Part shown: positions 15,125 to 21,962 of the stretch, piece after piece | Layout of the letters: each line of letters starts with the position of its first letter | Position numbering within the stretch: position 1 is the first letter of the stretch | DNA from: an uncultured Treponema sp. | GTDB taxonomy: Bacteria; Spirochaetota; Spirochaetia; Treponematales; Treponemataceae | Direction: 5' to 3' | DNA: 46,896 nt | Assembly (NCBI GenBank): GCA_937902125.1 | Contig: CALDIB010000058.1 | Coordinates: 1 to 46,896 of the forward strand | Made by a program: the position numbers and the translations under genes | The notes under the pieces: generated by a model | Seen by the model: the letters and a program-made list of their open reading frames with translations, nothing else | Told to the model about the DNA's origin: nothing | Databases searched by the model: none

Positions 15125-16356
15125 AAAGATTTTTGATGGCGATTGGATTGATTTTAACCGCGGGGTTTTTGCTTGTTTCCGAAAGCCCTTCGCTTGACGG
15201 CCGCGCGCTTGTCGCGGACGAAGGCCTTTTTCCAAAAGGACTTTTTGCAAAGACCGTCGGCTACTTGCCAGGCGACTCAATCAGCGTCACCAATCCCTCA
15301 AGCGGGGAACGGATTGACATTTTGGTGATTGGTTCCCTTGACCCGTCGGCCGGAGTTGCGGTCTTGCTTTCTCCTGAGGCTGCCGACGCCCTGAACATCA
15401 AGAAGAACTCAAACAATTTGGTAAAGCTTACCAAACGGAACGGCAACGCCGACGAAATAGCCAACGGCAGCGCGGTAATTTCTTCGGGCTCGGCTTTGGA
15501 AGCCGCCGAGGAAAAACCCTTGACTGAAGTTATAGAAGAGGCGATTGAAAGCGGAGAGCCTGTTGACCAAGCCGTGGCCCAAGCGGTGGAAGAGGCTGAG
15601 GAAGAAGTGGCCGACAAGGCTTTTGACAATGCCGAAGATGAAATCGCTGTGGCCGAGGCCGAAGGCTCGGAAGAAGACGCCGTCGAAGAAGTTTCACAAG
15701 AGGTGGCCGAGGGCGAAGATGAAAGCCTTGAGGACGAAGAGCTTGCGGCTCTTGAAGGCGAGGATGAAGGCAATGTGGACGAGGAAGTTGAGATTGCCGA
15801 GGGCGACGCTGTCCAAGAGGAAGCCGAGATTGTTTATCCTGAATACGAAGCCGTTGAAGACGAATTGGCCGGCGAAATAGAGCCTGAGGAAGAGGAATTT
15901 GTTGAAGCCGAAGTTGCCGACGAAATTCCCGAGGAAACTCTTCCTGAATCTGAGGTTGTTGAGGCTGAGGAACTTGAGGACGAGTATGACGCCATTGTTC
16001 TTGTTCCATCTGACGCCAAGGCTCCGGAATCTTTTGCCTCGGAAAGCGTTTCTCCCTCCGAAGCCGAAATCCTTGAGGAAGCCCAGCCTTCAAAGGTCTC
16101 CGGCGTTTCGTACTTGAATGGCTACAGCGACTTGGCCGCCGAAAAATACTATGTTCAAATAGCGGTTTATAAATCCGCCCAAAATGTTGAGGAAATAGCG
16201 TCAAAATACGGCGACCGGTATCCCATTGCCGTCATTCAATCTGAAGGAAAAAATCCGGTCTTGGTTGGCCCGCTGAATGTTGACGAATACGGCGTTGTTT
16301 TGGAGCGCTTTAAGTCTTACGGCTTTAAGGACGCCTTTGTAAAGTTTGGAAGGTAA
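15121..16356 (+). CDS. exported acidic SPOR-domain protein
   Basis: The 411-aa protein has an N-terminal signal/anchor segment (MKRFLMAIGLILTAGFLLV), then a region around residues 45-100 (SISVTNPSSGERIDILVIG, LLSPEAADALNI) that resembles the double-psi beta-barrel of RlpA proteins. Residues about 125-315 are extremely rich in Glu, Asp, Ala and Val. A SPOR domain (EKYYVQIAVYKSAQNV to the end, about 341-411) should bind denuded peptidoglycan glycans at division sites. The catalytic Asp of RlpA transglycosylases is not evident, so a structural role is likelier. A terminator follows. Confidence 0.82.
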   Translation: MKRFLMAIGLILTAGFLLVSESPSLDGRALVADEGLFPKGLFAKTVGYLPGDSISVTNPSSGERIDILVIGSLDPSAGVAVLLSPEAADALNIKKNSNNLVKLTKRNGNADEIANGSAVISSGSALEAAEEKPLTEVIEEAIESGEPVDQAVAQAVEEAEEEVADKAFDNAEDEIAVAEAEGSEEDAVEEVSQEVAEGEDESLEDEELAALEGEDEGNVDEEVEIAEGDAVQEEAEIVYPEYEAVEDELAGEIEPEEEEFVEAEVADEIPEETLPESEVVEAEELEDEYDAIVLVPSDAKAPESFASESVSPSEAEILEEAQPSKVSGVSYLNGYSDLAAEKYYVQIAVYKSAQNVEEIASKYGDRYPIAVIQSEGKNPVLVGPLNVDEYGVVLERFKSYGFKDAFVKFGR

Positions 16357-16393
16357 AACTAAAAGCCTTGAAAATTTGCGTCAATTAAAAAAA

Positions 16394-16420
16394 CGCGTCC
16401 AATGGACGCGCTTTTTTTTT
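16394..16420 (+). terminator. terminator after the SPOR-protein gene
   Basis: CGCGTCC (16394-16400), loop AAT, GGACGCG (16404-16410), then nine T (16412-16420). Confidence 0.92.
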
Positions 16421-16424
16421 AGGC

Positions 16425-16454
16425 TTGACAAAGAGCTTTTTTATTACTATTTTA
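16425..16454 (+). promoter_or_regulatory. promoter of ssrA
   Basis: TTGACA (16425-16430) with TATTTT (16449-16454) at 18-bp spacing, ending 17 bases before the tmRNA 5' end. An alternative -10 (TACTAT, 16445-16450) would have too short a spacer. Confidence 0.6.
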
Positions 16455-16471
16455 TTAAGAAGCGACTTAAA

Positions 16472-16848
16472 GGGGGTGAACCGGTTTCGACGGTTGCGTT
16501 AAAGCTTGAGTTGCAGGCGGGAGTGAAGGTTCCCCAAACTGACAAAAACTATAACTGCCAAACGTAGAGAAGACGAAGAGTCTGAAAACGAACAGTTAGC
16601 TCTCGCGGCGTAAGTCGCGGCTTAAAGAGCCGGAAGCCTTTTCGCGCTGTTCCTAGCGAAGGGAACTTCTGTTGCCAACAGGGACTTGCTGGCCGCCATT
16701 TTCGCCGGACGGCCGGGACTATTAGACGGAATACGGAAAAGACGCCTGCCATGCCGCTACCTTTTCCCGACAAACACCTCGCTTGGCTAAGCCTGTAGAC
16801 GCGCCTGATTTGCGCATTCGGACGGGGGTTCGACTCCCCCCATCTCCA
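16472..16848 (+). ncRNA. ssrA: transfer-messenger RNA (tmRNA)
   Basis: tmRNA rescues stalled ribosomes and adds a degradation tag. The 5' end GGGGGTG pairs over seven positions with CATCTCC at 16841-16847 (two G-U pairs). The tRNA-like part shows GGTTTCGACGG at the 5' side and the T arm GGGGGTTCGACTCCCCC at the 3' side. The tag frame (16557-16613) reads AKRREDEESENEQLALAA and stops at TAA, ending in the standard ALAA that proteases recognise. Pseudoknot-like helices follow. CCA is not encoded. Its 3' end is the likely integration site of the adjacent element. Confidence 0.95.
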
Positions 16849-16930
16849 AACTTAACTCTTTATAATATAAAGAATTAAAAAAAAACTTAAAAAAGCCGTG
16901 ACAGCAGCTTGACGGCAATCCGAGAATTCA

Positions 16931-18050
16931 ATGCGAGTGACCGAGCCTTACATCATTTTTCCCCGCACCCTTCCTTCCGGACGCGTGGTCTACTACTACC
17001 AGTTCCGGGACTCCGCGGGCCGCCGCTCCAACGCGCTCTCGACCGGAGAGACGGTCCTCTCCAAAGCGAAAAGGAAAATCCAAAAAATGTACAACGAAGG
17101 GGCCTTCGGTTCGGACGAGCGGACTGTTTCCTTCGCCTCCTTCACGGAAGGATTTTTCGACGCTGACGGAAAGTACGTCGAGTTCCAAGCCCTCACGAGC
17201 CGGCCCATCAAGGAAAGCACGCTGATTTCCTACCGCAAAATACTGGCGGGACAGCTTCTTCCCTTCTTCGGGGAAAGAAGGATAGGGGACATAACCAAGG
17301 ACGTCGTGAAGGAATGGATCGTCTGGGCGAGCGGCTTTTGGGCCGCGAAGACCGTGAACAACGCCCGCGGCGTCTTGAACATAATACTTGAAGCGGCTGT
17401 TGACAAGGAAATCATCGGAAGGAACCCTCTCGCCGGAATCAAGTTTCGTCCCGTGCGAAGGAAGGAGCGCCTTCTTCTGACGCCGGAAGAGATAAGGACG
17501 ATTTACTTTTCTAAACTGTGGCCCCGCGACTGCCAGCGGCGGATGTTCCTTTTGGCGGCCTTGACTGGAATGAGAATAGGCGAGGTCTCAGCCTTGCGGA
17601 AGGAGGACGTCCACGAAAACTACATAGACGTCAAGCACACCTACACCGCGAGGCTGGGCCTCGGAAGCACGAAGACGGGCGAAAGCCGGAAAGTCCCGAT
17701 ACTTGAGGGCTTCGACTACGGCTCCTCCAAAACCGAGTGGGTGTTCGAAGGCCTTGACTCCGAGACGCCCATGCTCTCGCACTCGGTATACAACTCGTTC
17801 TCAAGAATTTGCGACAAGCTGGGAATCGACAGGAAGGGAAGGGGGGCTCACGGTGCACTCGCTGAGAAACTTCTTCATATCTTGGCTCCAGGCGGAGAAC
17901 GTTCCCGAAACGAAAATAAAGGCCGTCGCGGGTCATAAGGACGGCGCCGACATGACGGAGCGGTACACGTACTGGCGTCCCGAAATGTTTCCGGAAGTCT
18001 ACGCGGCCCAAAGAAAGCTTTACAAAGAAATAATGAAGGCCGGTGAATAA
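16931..18050 (+). pseudogene. tyrosine recombinase (integrase), frameshifted
   Basis: A phage/ICE-type integrase lies 82 bases after tmRNA, the classic position for elements that use the tmRNA 3' end as attachment site. The first frame gives an N-terminal DNA-binding part, a core-binding domain (STLISYRKILAGQLLPFFG) and the first catalytic block with Arg in LTGMRIGEVSALR. The second block (HSLRNFF, AGHKD and the nucleophile in TERYTYW) is in another frame. Removing one G from the six-G run at 17841-17846 joins them into about 373 aa. It is thus a pseudogene, a sequencing error in the homopolymer, or a slippage site. Codon use is richer in C and G at third positions than in the host genes. No Shine-Dalgarno sequence is seen before the ATG. 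Confidence 0.85.
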
Positions 18051-18051
18051 T

Positions 18052-18137
18052 TCAATTCTATTGTTGTAACATTATTCTGTCAATTCTATTGTTGTAACAT
18101 TATTCTTGACAACATGCGAGTTGAGCAATAGAATTGA
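18052..18137. repeat. repeated operator upstream of the HipA-like module
   Basis: A 27-bp sequence beginning TCAATTCTATTG occurs twice in direct orientation (18052-18078 and 18080-18106, period 28). Its first 12 bases recur inverted at 18126-18137 (CAATAGAATTGA), where they cover the -10 box. This arrangement around a promoter is typical of an autoregulated toxin-antitoxin type operator. Confidence 0.75.
18106..18134 (+). promoter_or_regulatory. promoter of the small protein/HipA-like operon
   Basis: Perfect TTGACA (18106-18111), 17-bp spacer, TAGAAT (18129-18134). The -10 box is embedded in the inverted operator half-site. Confidence 0.82.
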
Positions 18138-18151
18138 AGAGGAGGCATGAA

Positions 18152-18424
18152 ATGACACACACAGAAAGCTATATAAATTCCTCAATGACTACCCCTGCCA
18201 ATTTGCCAAAAAATATTTTGAACATCTTGAAAATGCTTTCTGATTATGACGCGGAAGGCGCGTGGTGGCTTTATTTCGACAGGCTTGACGATTTGTGGGT
18301 AAATTCAAAAAACGCTATCGCGGCTGGAGTTATGTCAAAAAAAGATTGGGAAATCTTGGAAGACAAATATTGGATTCATGCTGAAAAAATTTACAACAAG
18401 GAAGCAAAAGTTGAAGCTGTATAA
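18152..18424 (+). CDS. 90-aa protein of unknown function, possible antitoxin
   Basis: I do not recognise a family. The ATG at 18152 has a consensus AGGAGG six bases upstream; an in-frame TTG at 18134 lies in the promoter and is rejected. The product is mildly acidic and predicted mostly helical, with many aromatics (EGAWWLYFDRLDDLW, DWEILEDKYWIHAEKIY). No helix-turn-helix or zinc motif is evident. Its last codons overlap the start of the HipA-like gene by 14 bases, indicating coupled expression. From position and operator architecture I infer an antitoxin or accessory partner of the kinase, but this is untested. Confidence 0.7.
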   Translation: MTHTESYINSSMTTPANLPKNILNILKMLSDYDAEGAWWLYFDRLDDLWVNSKNAIAAGVMSKKDWEILEDKYWIHAEKIYNKEAKVEAV

Positions 18425-19652
18425 TCTTGAAGATTGTTCGTTAAGCGACAGAAACGGAACTTACGGCGGCAATTCAGGTGACAAAGAAGGAATTCTCATA
18501 AATGGCGAGCGCTGGATTGTGAAATATCCTAAAAGTGCGGCAAGACTTAGAGATGTTAGCGACATGTCATATTCCTCCACGCCGGAATCAGAATACATAG
18601 GAAGCCATATTTATGAAATCCTTGGTTACGATGTTCACAAGACAATCCTTGGAGTTAGAAACGGTCGTGTCGTTGTTGCTTGCAAAGACCTCTGCGATGA
18701 CAAGCATAGATTGATTGAATTTCGGCAGTTAAAAAACACTTACAACAAAAAACTTAACGACGAGCTTGACAAGAGCATGTCCTCGACCGGAAGCGACCAT
18801 TTCGTTTCGCTTGACGCAATTATAATTCATTTAAAGCATAATCCGTCTTTGCAAAACATTGTAGGCTTGAAAGAGCGTTTTTGGGAATGCGTAATAATCG
18901 ACGGATTTATAAACAACAACGACAGAAACAACGGTAACTGGGGAATATTAAAGGGACCTGACGGCGACAAGTTGTGTCCTGTATTCGACAATGGAGCCTC
19001 TTTTTCTCCAAATGTTCCAGATTCAAAAATTGCGAACAAATTGAACAATCCCGAAATTTTGGAGCTCGGTGCTTGCAACGGAATCACGGCGTACAGTCTT
19101 GACGGAGAGACCAACGCGTTATTTCGAGACCTTGTGAAATTTAATAATTCTGATTTAAAAAAAGCACTAAAAAAAGTTGTTCCCTTAATAAAGGAAAAGA
19201 TGCCTGATATAAACTCCATGATTGACGATATTGCGACAACTATGGAAGGTTGCAAGATTATTTCCAATGAAAGAAAACTAGAATATAAAAAAGAGTTGAC
19301 GGTTCGATTGGAAAAAATTCTAATTCCCGAATATGAAAGAATTTCGAAAAATAAAAATTCATTAAATTTCAAAGAATTAGGAAACCAGTACATAGAGTCT
19401 GTTTTGAGGCTTTCTGAAAAAAAATCGATAAAATGGGCTGTAAAAGAAACCGAAAGCGAATTAATCAATATGGGAGCATCGGAGTCCGTTATTCGAAAAG
19501 AGATGTTAAAATCGTATCTGCTTTCCATTGGAGTGACCAACAACAAGGAATTTGTCACTTACATCGAGAATAAAAAAGCGGAACAAACAAAATCTGTAAA
19601 AACTTCAATAAGAAACCCTCGCGGCCCCGCTTCCGGCCGCTCAGGATATTGA
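18411..19652 (+). CDS. HipA/CtkA-like protein kinase
   Basis: The 413-aa protein has the layout of HipA-fold serine/threonine kinases: GTYGGNSGDKEGILINGE followed by WIVKYPK (ATP-binding lysine), an EYIGSHIYEILGYDV helix, VACKDL, the catalytic loop FINNNDRNNGNWGIL and metal-binding PVFDNGASF. HipA kinases phosphorylate translation factors such as glutamyl-tRNA synthetase and can cause dormancy; targets here are unknown. In the catalytic loop the common DRH is DRN. TTG at 18411 with AAGGAAG upstream gives the natural N terminus MKLYNLEDC. The gene is AT-rich compared with its surroundings, consistent with horizontal transfer. No HipB-type helix-turn-helix gene is adjacent on this strand. Confidence 0.82.
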   Translation: MKLYNLEDCSLSDRNGTYGGNSGDKEGILINGERWIVKYPKSAARLRDVSDMSYSSTPESEYIGSHIYEILGYDVHKTILGVRNGRVVVACKDLCDDKHRLIEFRQLKNTYNKKLNDELDKSMSSTGSDHFVSLDAIIIHLKHNPSLQNIVGLKERFWECVIIDGFINNNDRNNGNWGILKGPDGDKLCPVFDNGASFSPNVPDSKIANKLNNPEILELGACNGITAYSLDGETNALFRDLVKFNNSDLKKALKKVVPLIKEKMPDINSMIDDIATTMEGCKIISNERKLEYKKELTVRLEKILIPEYERISKNKNSLNFKELGNQYIESVLRLSEKKSIKWAVKETESELINMGASESVIRKEMLKSYLLSIGVTNNKEFVTYIENKKAEQTKSVKTSIRNPRGPASGRSGY

Positions 19653-19655
19653 CGC

Positions 19656-20300
19656 TCACATCTCCTTGTAGACTCCGCGGAGACGTCCGACAATCCGCAA
19701 AGTTCCGCTGTCGGCGGGCTCCTCGAGGACCGGATATTTCGAGTTGTCGGAAATTATGAGCCATTTTCCCGGCAGCTTCTCCACCCGCTTCATCACTAGA
19801 ATTCCCTCACGCTGGATGGCGTAGATGCCGGCTCCGGCGTAGCCGTCCCTGTCGCACGCGGCGAGGTCTCCCCGCACAAGGGTCGGCTCCATCGAATCTC
19901 CGGCGACGTAGAGAAGCAGAAGGTTGTCCTTGTACGGCCGGAGGTTGTCCGGCATCTCCATGAAGCCAGCGGGCTCGGAGCTTTCCTCGCCCTCGGCTTG
20001 GACCGAGGATTGCCTTTGGATTGGAACGAAATAGCGCTTCCCGTTCCCGTCGCCCTCCTCGGCGAAAATGCCCTTGACCAAATAGTCGTAGCTCACGCCG
20101 AAAAGCTCGGCCATCTTGCGAACCTTGTCCTCGGCTGGCATGGAGCGCTTGCACTTCATCACGACCAGCGTCCTCTCGTTGTAGCCGACCTCCTTGGACA
20201 CGGAATTGATTGTCATCTTCTTCTCGCGGCAAAGCTTTCGGACTCTGTTCCAGAAAGACGTCACGCTCGCGACATAGTGGTCTTTATACAAATTGTTCAT
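19656..20300 (-). CDS. CI/LexA-type phage repressor
   Basis: The 214-aa protein combines an N-terminal helix-turn-helix (about residues 15-75; KKMTINSVSKEVGYNERTL and KMAELFGVSYDYLVKG) with a C-terminal S24 peptidase-like domain. The expected Ser is in AGDSMEPTLVRGD and the Lys in GILVMKRVE. A possible self-cleavage Ala-Gly is in EPAGFMEM. Such proteins keep integrated elements silent and respond to DNA damage through RecA. It is convergent with the kinase gene (3-bp gap). Codon use (GC-rich, many C/G third positions) resembles the integrase, supporting a shared foreign origin. A candidate operator lies in its promoter. Confidence 0.88.
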   Translation of the reverse strand: MNNLYKDHYVASVTSFWNRVRKLCREKKMTINSVSKEVGYNERTLVVMKCKRSMPAEDKVRKMAELFGVSYDYLVKGIFAEEGDGNGKRYFVPIQRQSSVQAEGEESSEPAGFMEMPDNLRPYKDNLLLLYVAGDSMEPTLVRGDLAACDRDGYAGAGIYAIQREGILVMKRVEKLPGKWLIISDNSKYPVLEEPADSGTLRIVGRLRGVYKEM

Positions 20301-20308
20301 CGTTATGT

Positions 20309-20337
20309 ATTATCGCCTGTTTAGATAATTATGATAA
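20309..20337 (-). promoter_or_regulatory. repressor promoter and inverted-repeat operator
   Basis: On the minus strand TTATCA (20337-20332), a 17-bp spacer and GATAAT (20314-20309) end eight bases before the ATG. The half-sites ATTATC/GATAAT (20309-20314 and 20324-20329) form an inverted repeat over the -10 box, fitting autoregulation. Additional ATTATC-like words lie up to about 20380. Confidence 0.55.
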
Positions 20338-20431
20338 CAAAAAGTATAAAAAAATTATCAGAGAATATCAATACGAAAAATAAGTTATTATATAAACATT
20401 TGATAAAATTCAAAAAAATCAACTAAAACAG

Positions 20432-20460
20432 TTGACAAAAAAAAACGATAGCGCGCTATC
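20432..20460 (+). promoter_or_regulatory. orphan divergent promoter with palindromic operator
   Basis: TTGACA (20432-20437) is followed by an A tract and the perfect 14-bp palindrome GATAGCGCGCTATC (20447-20460), which covers where the -10 box should be. No plus-strand gene follows. It looks like the early-gene control site of an element whose genes have been lost. Confidence 0.5.
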
Positions 20461-20557
20461 CTTTGGGTGTCAATAGAGAACAGCGACAATTAGCGTACTT
20501 TTGCCGCTGTTTTCGGATGCGAACAGCGGCTTCTGTTTGAAGCAGCTTAACGACCGC

Positions 20558-20599
20558 GCAAAAGGAACGTGTCAAGGCTTTAAGCGAAGCGCGCCTTGA
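20558..20599 (-). repeat. hairpin repeat, copy 1 (also at 42228-42269)
   Basis: Read on the minus strand, 39 of 42 bases match 42228-42269. Both copies form the stem TCAAGGC/GCCTTGA around a loop with GCTTCGCTTAAA and end in CGTTC and a T-rich tail. It lies just downstream of the partner-switching operon and may act as its 3' end or terminator. Confidence 0.65.
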
Positions 20600-20606
20600 T
20601 ACGTGG

Positions 20607-21008
20607 CTACTTCTTCAAAACTTTTCCAACGGCGGCGACTACCCAGCCGGCCACAATCATCCAAAAGCCTACAGTTGAATGCTTAATCAGGCTTTTTCCG
20701 ATGGCCTTGTAAATGCCGTTGTCGTTGAAACCGATTGCCAAAACGATTCCGCCAAGGACGCTTACGGCCAAGGCAATCCATTCAAGCTGGTCGCCCTTTC
20801 CGAGCAATGAAACAACCACGCCGGCGATGGCGCCGATGATTATCAATAAGGCTCCGATGGTGACAAAGCTTGAGTTGTTGAAGTTGATGAAGCCAAAGCC
20901 GTTCTTGCTTGAGCCCAAAACTCCAGAGAACATGGGAAGGCAAAAACCTACAACAGCAATCGCCATGCCGATTAAATAAATCGAAAGATTGAAGCTTTTC
21001 TTTGCCAT
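20607..21008 (-). CDS. small four-helix membrane protein
   Basis: I do not recognise a family. The 133-aa product has four hydrophobic segments (about residues 8-28, 44-66, 72-92 and 110-128), many glycines, and positively charged ends (MAKKSFN, GKVLKK). The ATG at 21008 has AAGGAG seven bases upstream; longer readings run into the preceding gene. It lies 16 bases after the RsbW-type gene as the last member of the partner-switching operon, so it may be the membrane output or simply a co-transcribed envelope protein. A hairpin follows its stop. Confidence 0.7.
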   Translation of the reverse strand: MAKKSFNLSIYLIGMAIAVVGFCLPMFSGVLGSSKNGFGFINFNNSSFVTIGALLIIIGAIAGVVVSLLGKGDQLEWIALAVSVLGGIVLAIGFNDNGIYKAIGKSLIKHSTVGFWMIVAGWVVAAVGKVLKK

Positions 21009-21024
21009 TTTCTTCTCCTTAAAT

Positions 21025-21576
21025 TTAGTTGGCGTTGATTCCGTGGTGCTTTTGCTGGTAGCGCTTGAGCATGGCCACAGCGTTCTTTTTTCCGTTATAG
21101 ACAAAGCCGCCGTCCCAATATTCAAGGGCCGCGAACAAGGCGTTTCCGCCGTCCTGGTCGTCAGACTGCTTTGTACGGAATGAAACAAAGTTTGAAAGCA
21201 TCTCAAAGTTCTGCTCGTGCAAGGCTTCGATTCTCTTTCTGTTAAAGTCGTTCCATTTTTCCAAGTCCTTGAAGCCTTCGCCTTCGTCTTGAACGATAAG
21301 GTGGGCGTGGGTGGGGCTGAACGAATACCAAACAGTGACCTTTTTGTTCACGTCGCAGTTGTTTCCGTGCTTTACCGCGTTCTTGATGACTTCCGAAATC
21401 TGCTGCTCCAAAAGGTTCACGTCTTTGATTTCGGCTGGCGCGGCCTGAACAATCAAAAGGGTAAAATATCTGATTTGCCTAAAGTCAGAGGGAAACTCTT
21501 TTTTAAGCATGTTTGTCTTGTCAAACAAGGGGTCGTTGTCGTCCGAGCGCAACAATTTTAATGTTTCTTCTGCCAT
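21025..21576 (-). CDS. RsbW/SpoIIAB-type ATP-binding protein
   Basis: The 183-aa protein is a GHKL-fold ATPase of the anti-sigma/serine kinase type. The N box is EVIKNAVKHGNN (E62, N66) and the Mg/ATP motif is VQDEGEGF (D97). Such proteins bind a target and phosphorylate a STAS-domain antagonist on serine. It follows the STAS gene in an RsbU-STAS-RsbW order and has its own AGGAG before the ATG. It has a C-terminal extension beyond the domain (from about residue 135). No sigma factor gene is nearby, so its target is unknown. Confidence 0.87.
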   Translation of the reverse strand: MAEETLKLLRSDDNDPLFDKTNMLKKEFPSDFRQIRYFTLLIVQAAPAEIKDVNLLEQQISEVIKNAVKHGNNCDVNKKVTVWYSFSPTHAHLIVQDEGEGFKDLEKWNDFNRKRIEALHEQNFEMLSNFVSFRTKQSDDQDGGNALFAALEYWDGGFVYNGKKNAVAMLKRYQQKHHGINAN

Positions 21577-21606
21577 TGTATACTCCTATTTTTGAAAGTT
21601 GAATTT

Positions 21607-21945
21607 TTAGTCTTTGACCATCAACAACGCCTCTTCGACGCTGTTGGCCATGGGGAAGTATCCCATCAATTTTGTCAATTCGATAACTTTCTTTACCGAG
21701 CCGTGAACGCTGGCGATGGCGAGCTTAAGATTCATCTTCTTGATAGTAGAGCAGATGTAAATAAGGGCGCCGATTCCCGACGAGTCGATGTAGTCAACTT
21801 GCTCGAGGTTGATGACAAAGAATTTGACATTCTTTTCGAGCATTTTCATCACCAACTCTTTGAGCTTGTATGAGTTGTACAAATCCATTTCCCCGTTGAC
21901 GTCAATGATATAAACGTCTCCATTTTTGCGTATTTTCAGTTCCAT
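21607..21945 (-). CDS. STAS-domain anti-anti-sigma-type protein
   Basis: The 112-aa product is a single STAS domain (RsbV/SpoIIAA type). The phosphorylated serine lies in the conserved YIDSSGIGAL (S55). When dephosphorylated it would sequester the RsbW-type ATPase. The ATG at 21945 is preceded by GGAAGGAG; an upstream in-frame ATG lies inside the phosphatase gene and is rejected. It sits 17 bases after the phosphatase that should reactivate it, completing a phosphorylation cycle. Confidence 0.92.
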   Translation of the reverse strand: MELKIRKNGDVYIIDVNGEMDLYNSYKLKELVMKMLEKNVKFFVINLEQVDYIDSSGIGALIYICSTIKKMNLKLAIASVHGSVKKVIELTKLMGYFPMANSVEEALLMVKD

Positions 21946-21962
21946 AACAGAGCTCCTTCCTC

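Larger units (their letters stand above)
20301..20606. other. 306-bp intergenic region at the element's right side
   Basis: No gene is apparent. From left to right it contains the repressor promoter/operator, an AT-rich stretch, an orphan plus-strand TTGACA with palindrome (20432-20460), a hairpin CCGCTGTT/AACAGCGG (about 20503-20528), and a hairpin repeat shared with the dapA-asd gap (20558-20599). The element boundary probably falls here, but no second copy of the tmRNA 3' end was found. Confidence 0.55.

Noticed and set aside
15261..16204. Long open frames antisense and out of frame to the acidic SPOR-protein gene.
   Set aside because: They are composition artefacts of Glu/Asp/Ala-rich codons, giving Ser-rich or Gln/Arg/Pro-rich translations without domains.
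18052..18106. Direct repeats considered as a CRISPR remnant.
   Set aside because: Only two units with a one-base gap and no spacers; they surround a promoter and fit an operator.
19950..19970. CATCTCCA inside the repressor gene as a possible attachment-site copy of the tmRNA end.
   Set aside because: Only eight bases match, in coding sequence, without the GGTTCGACTCCC part; it is chance similarity.
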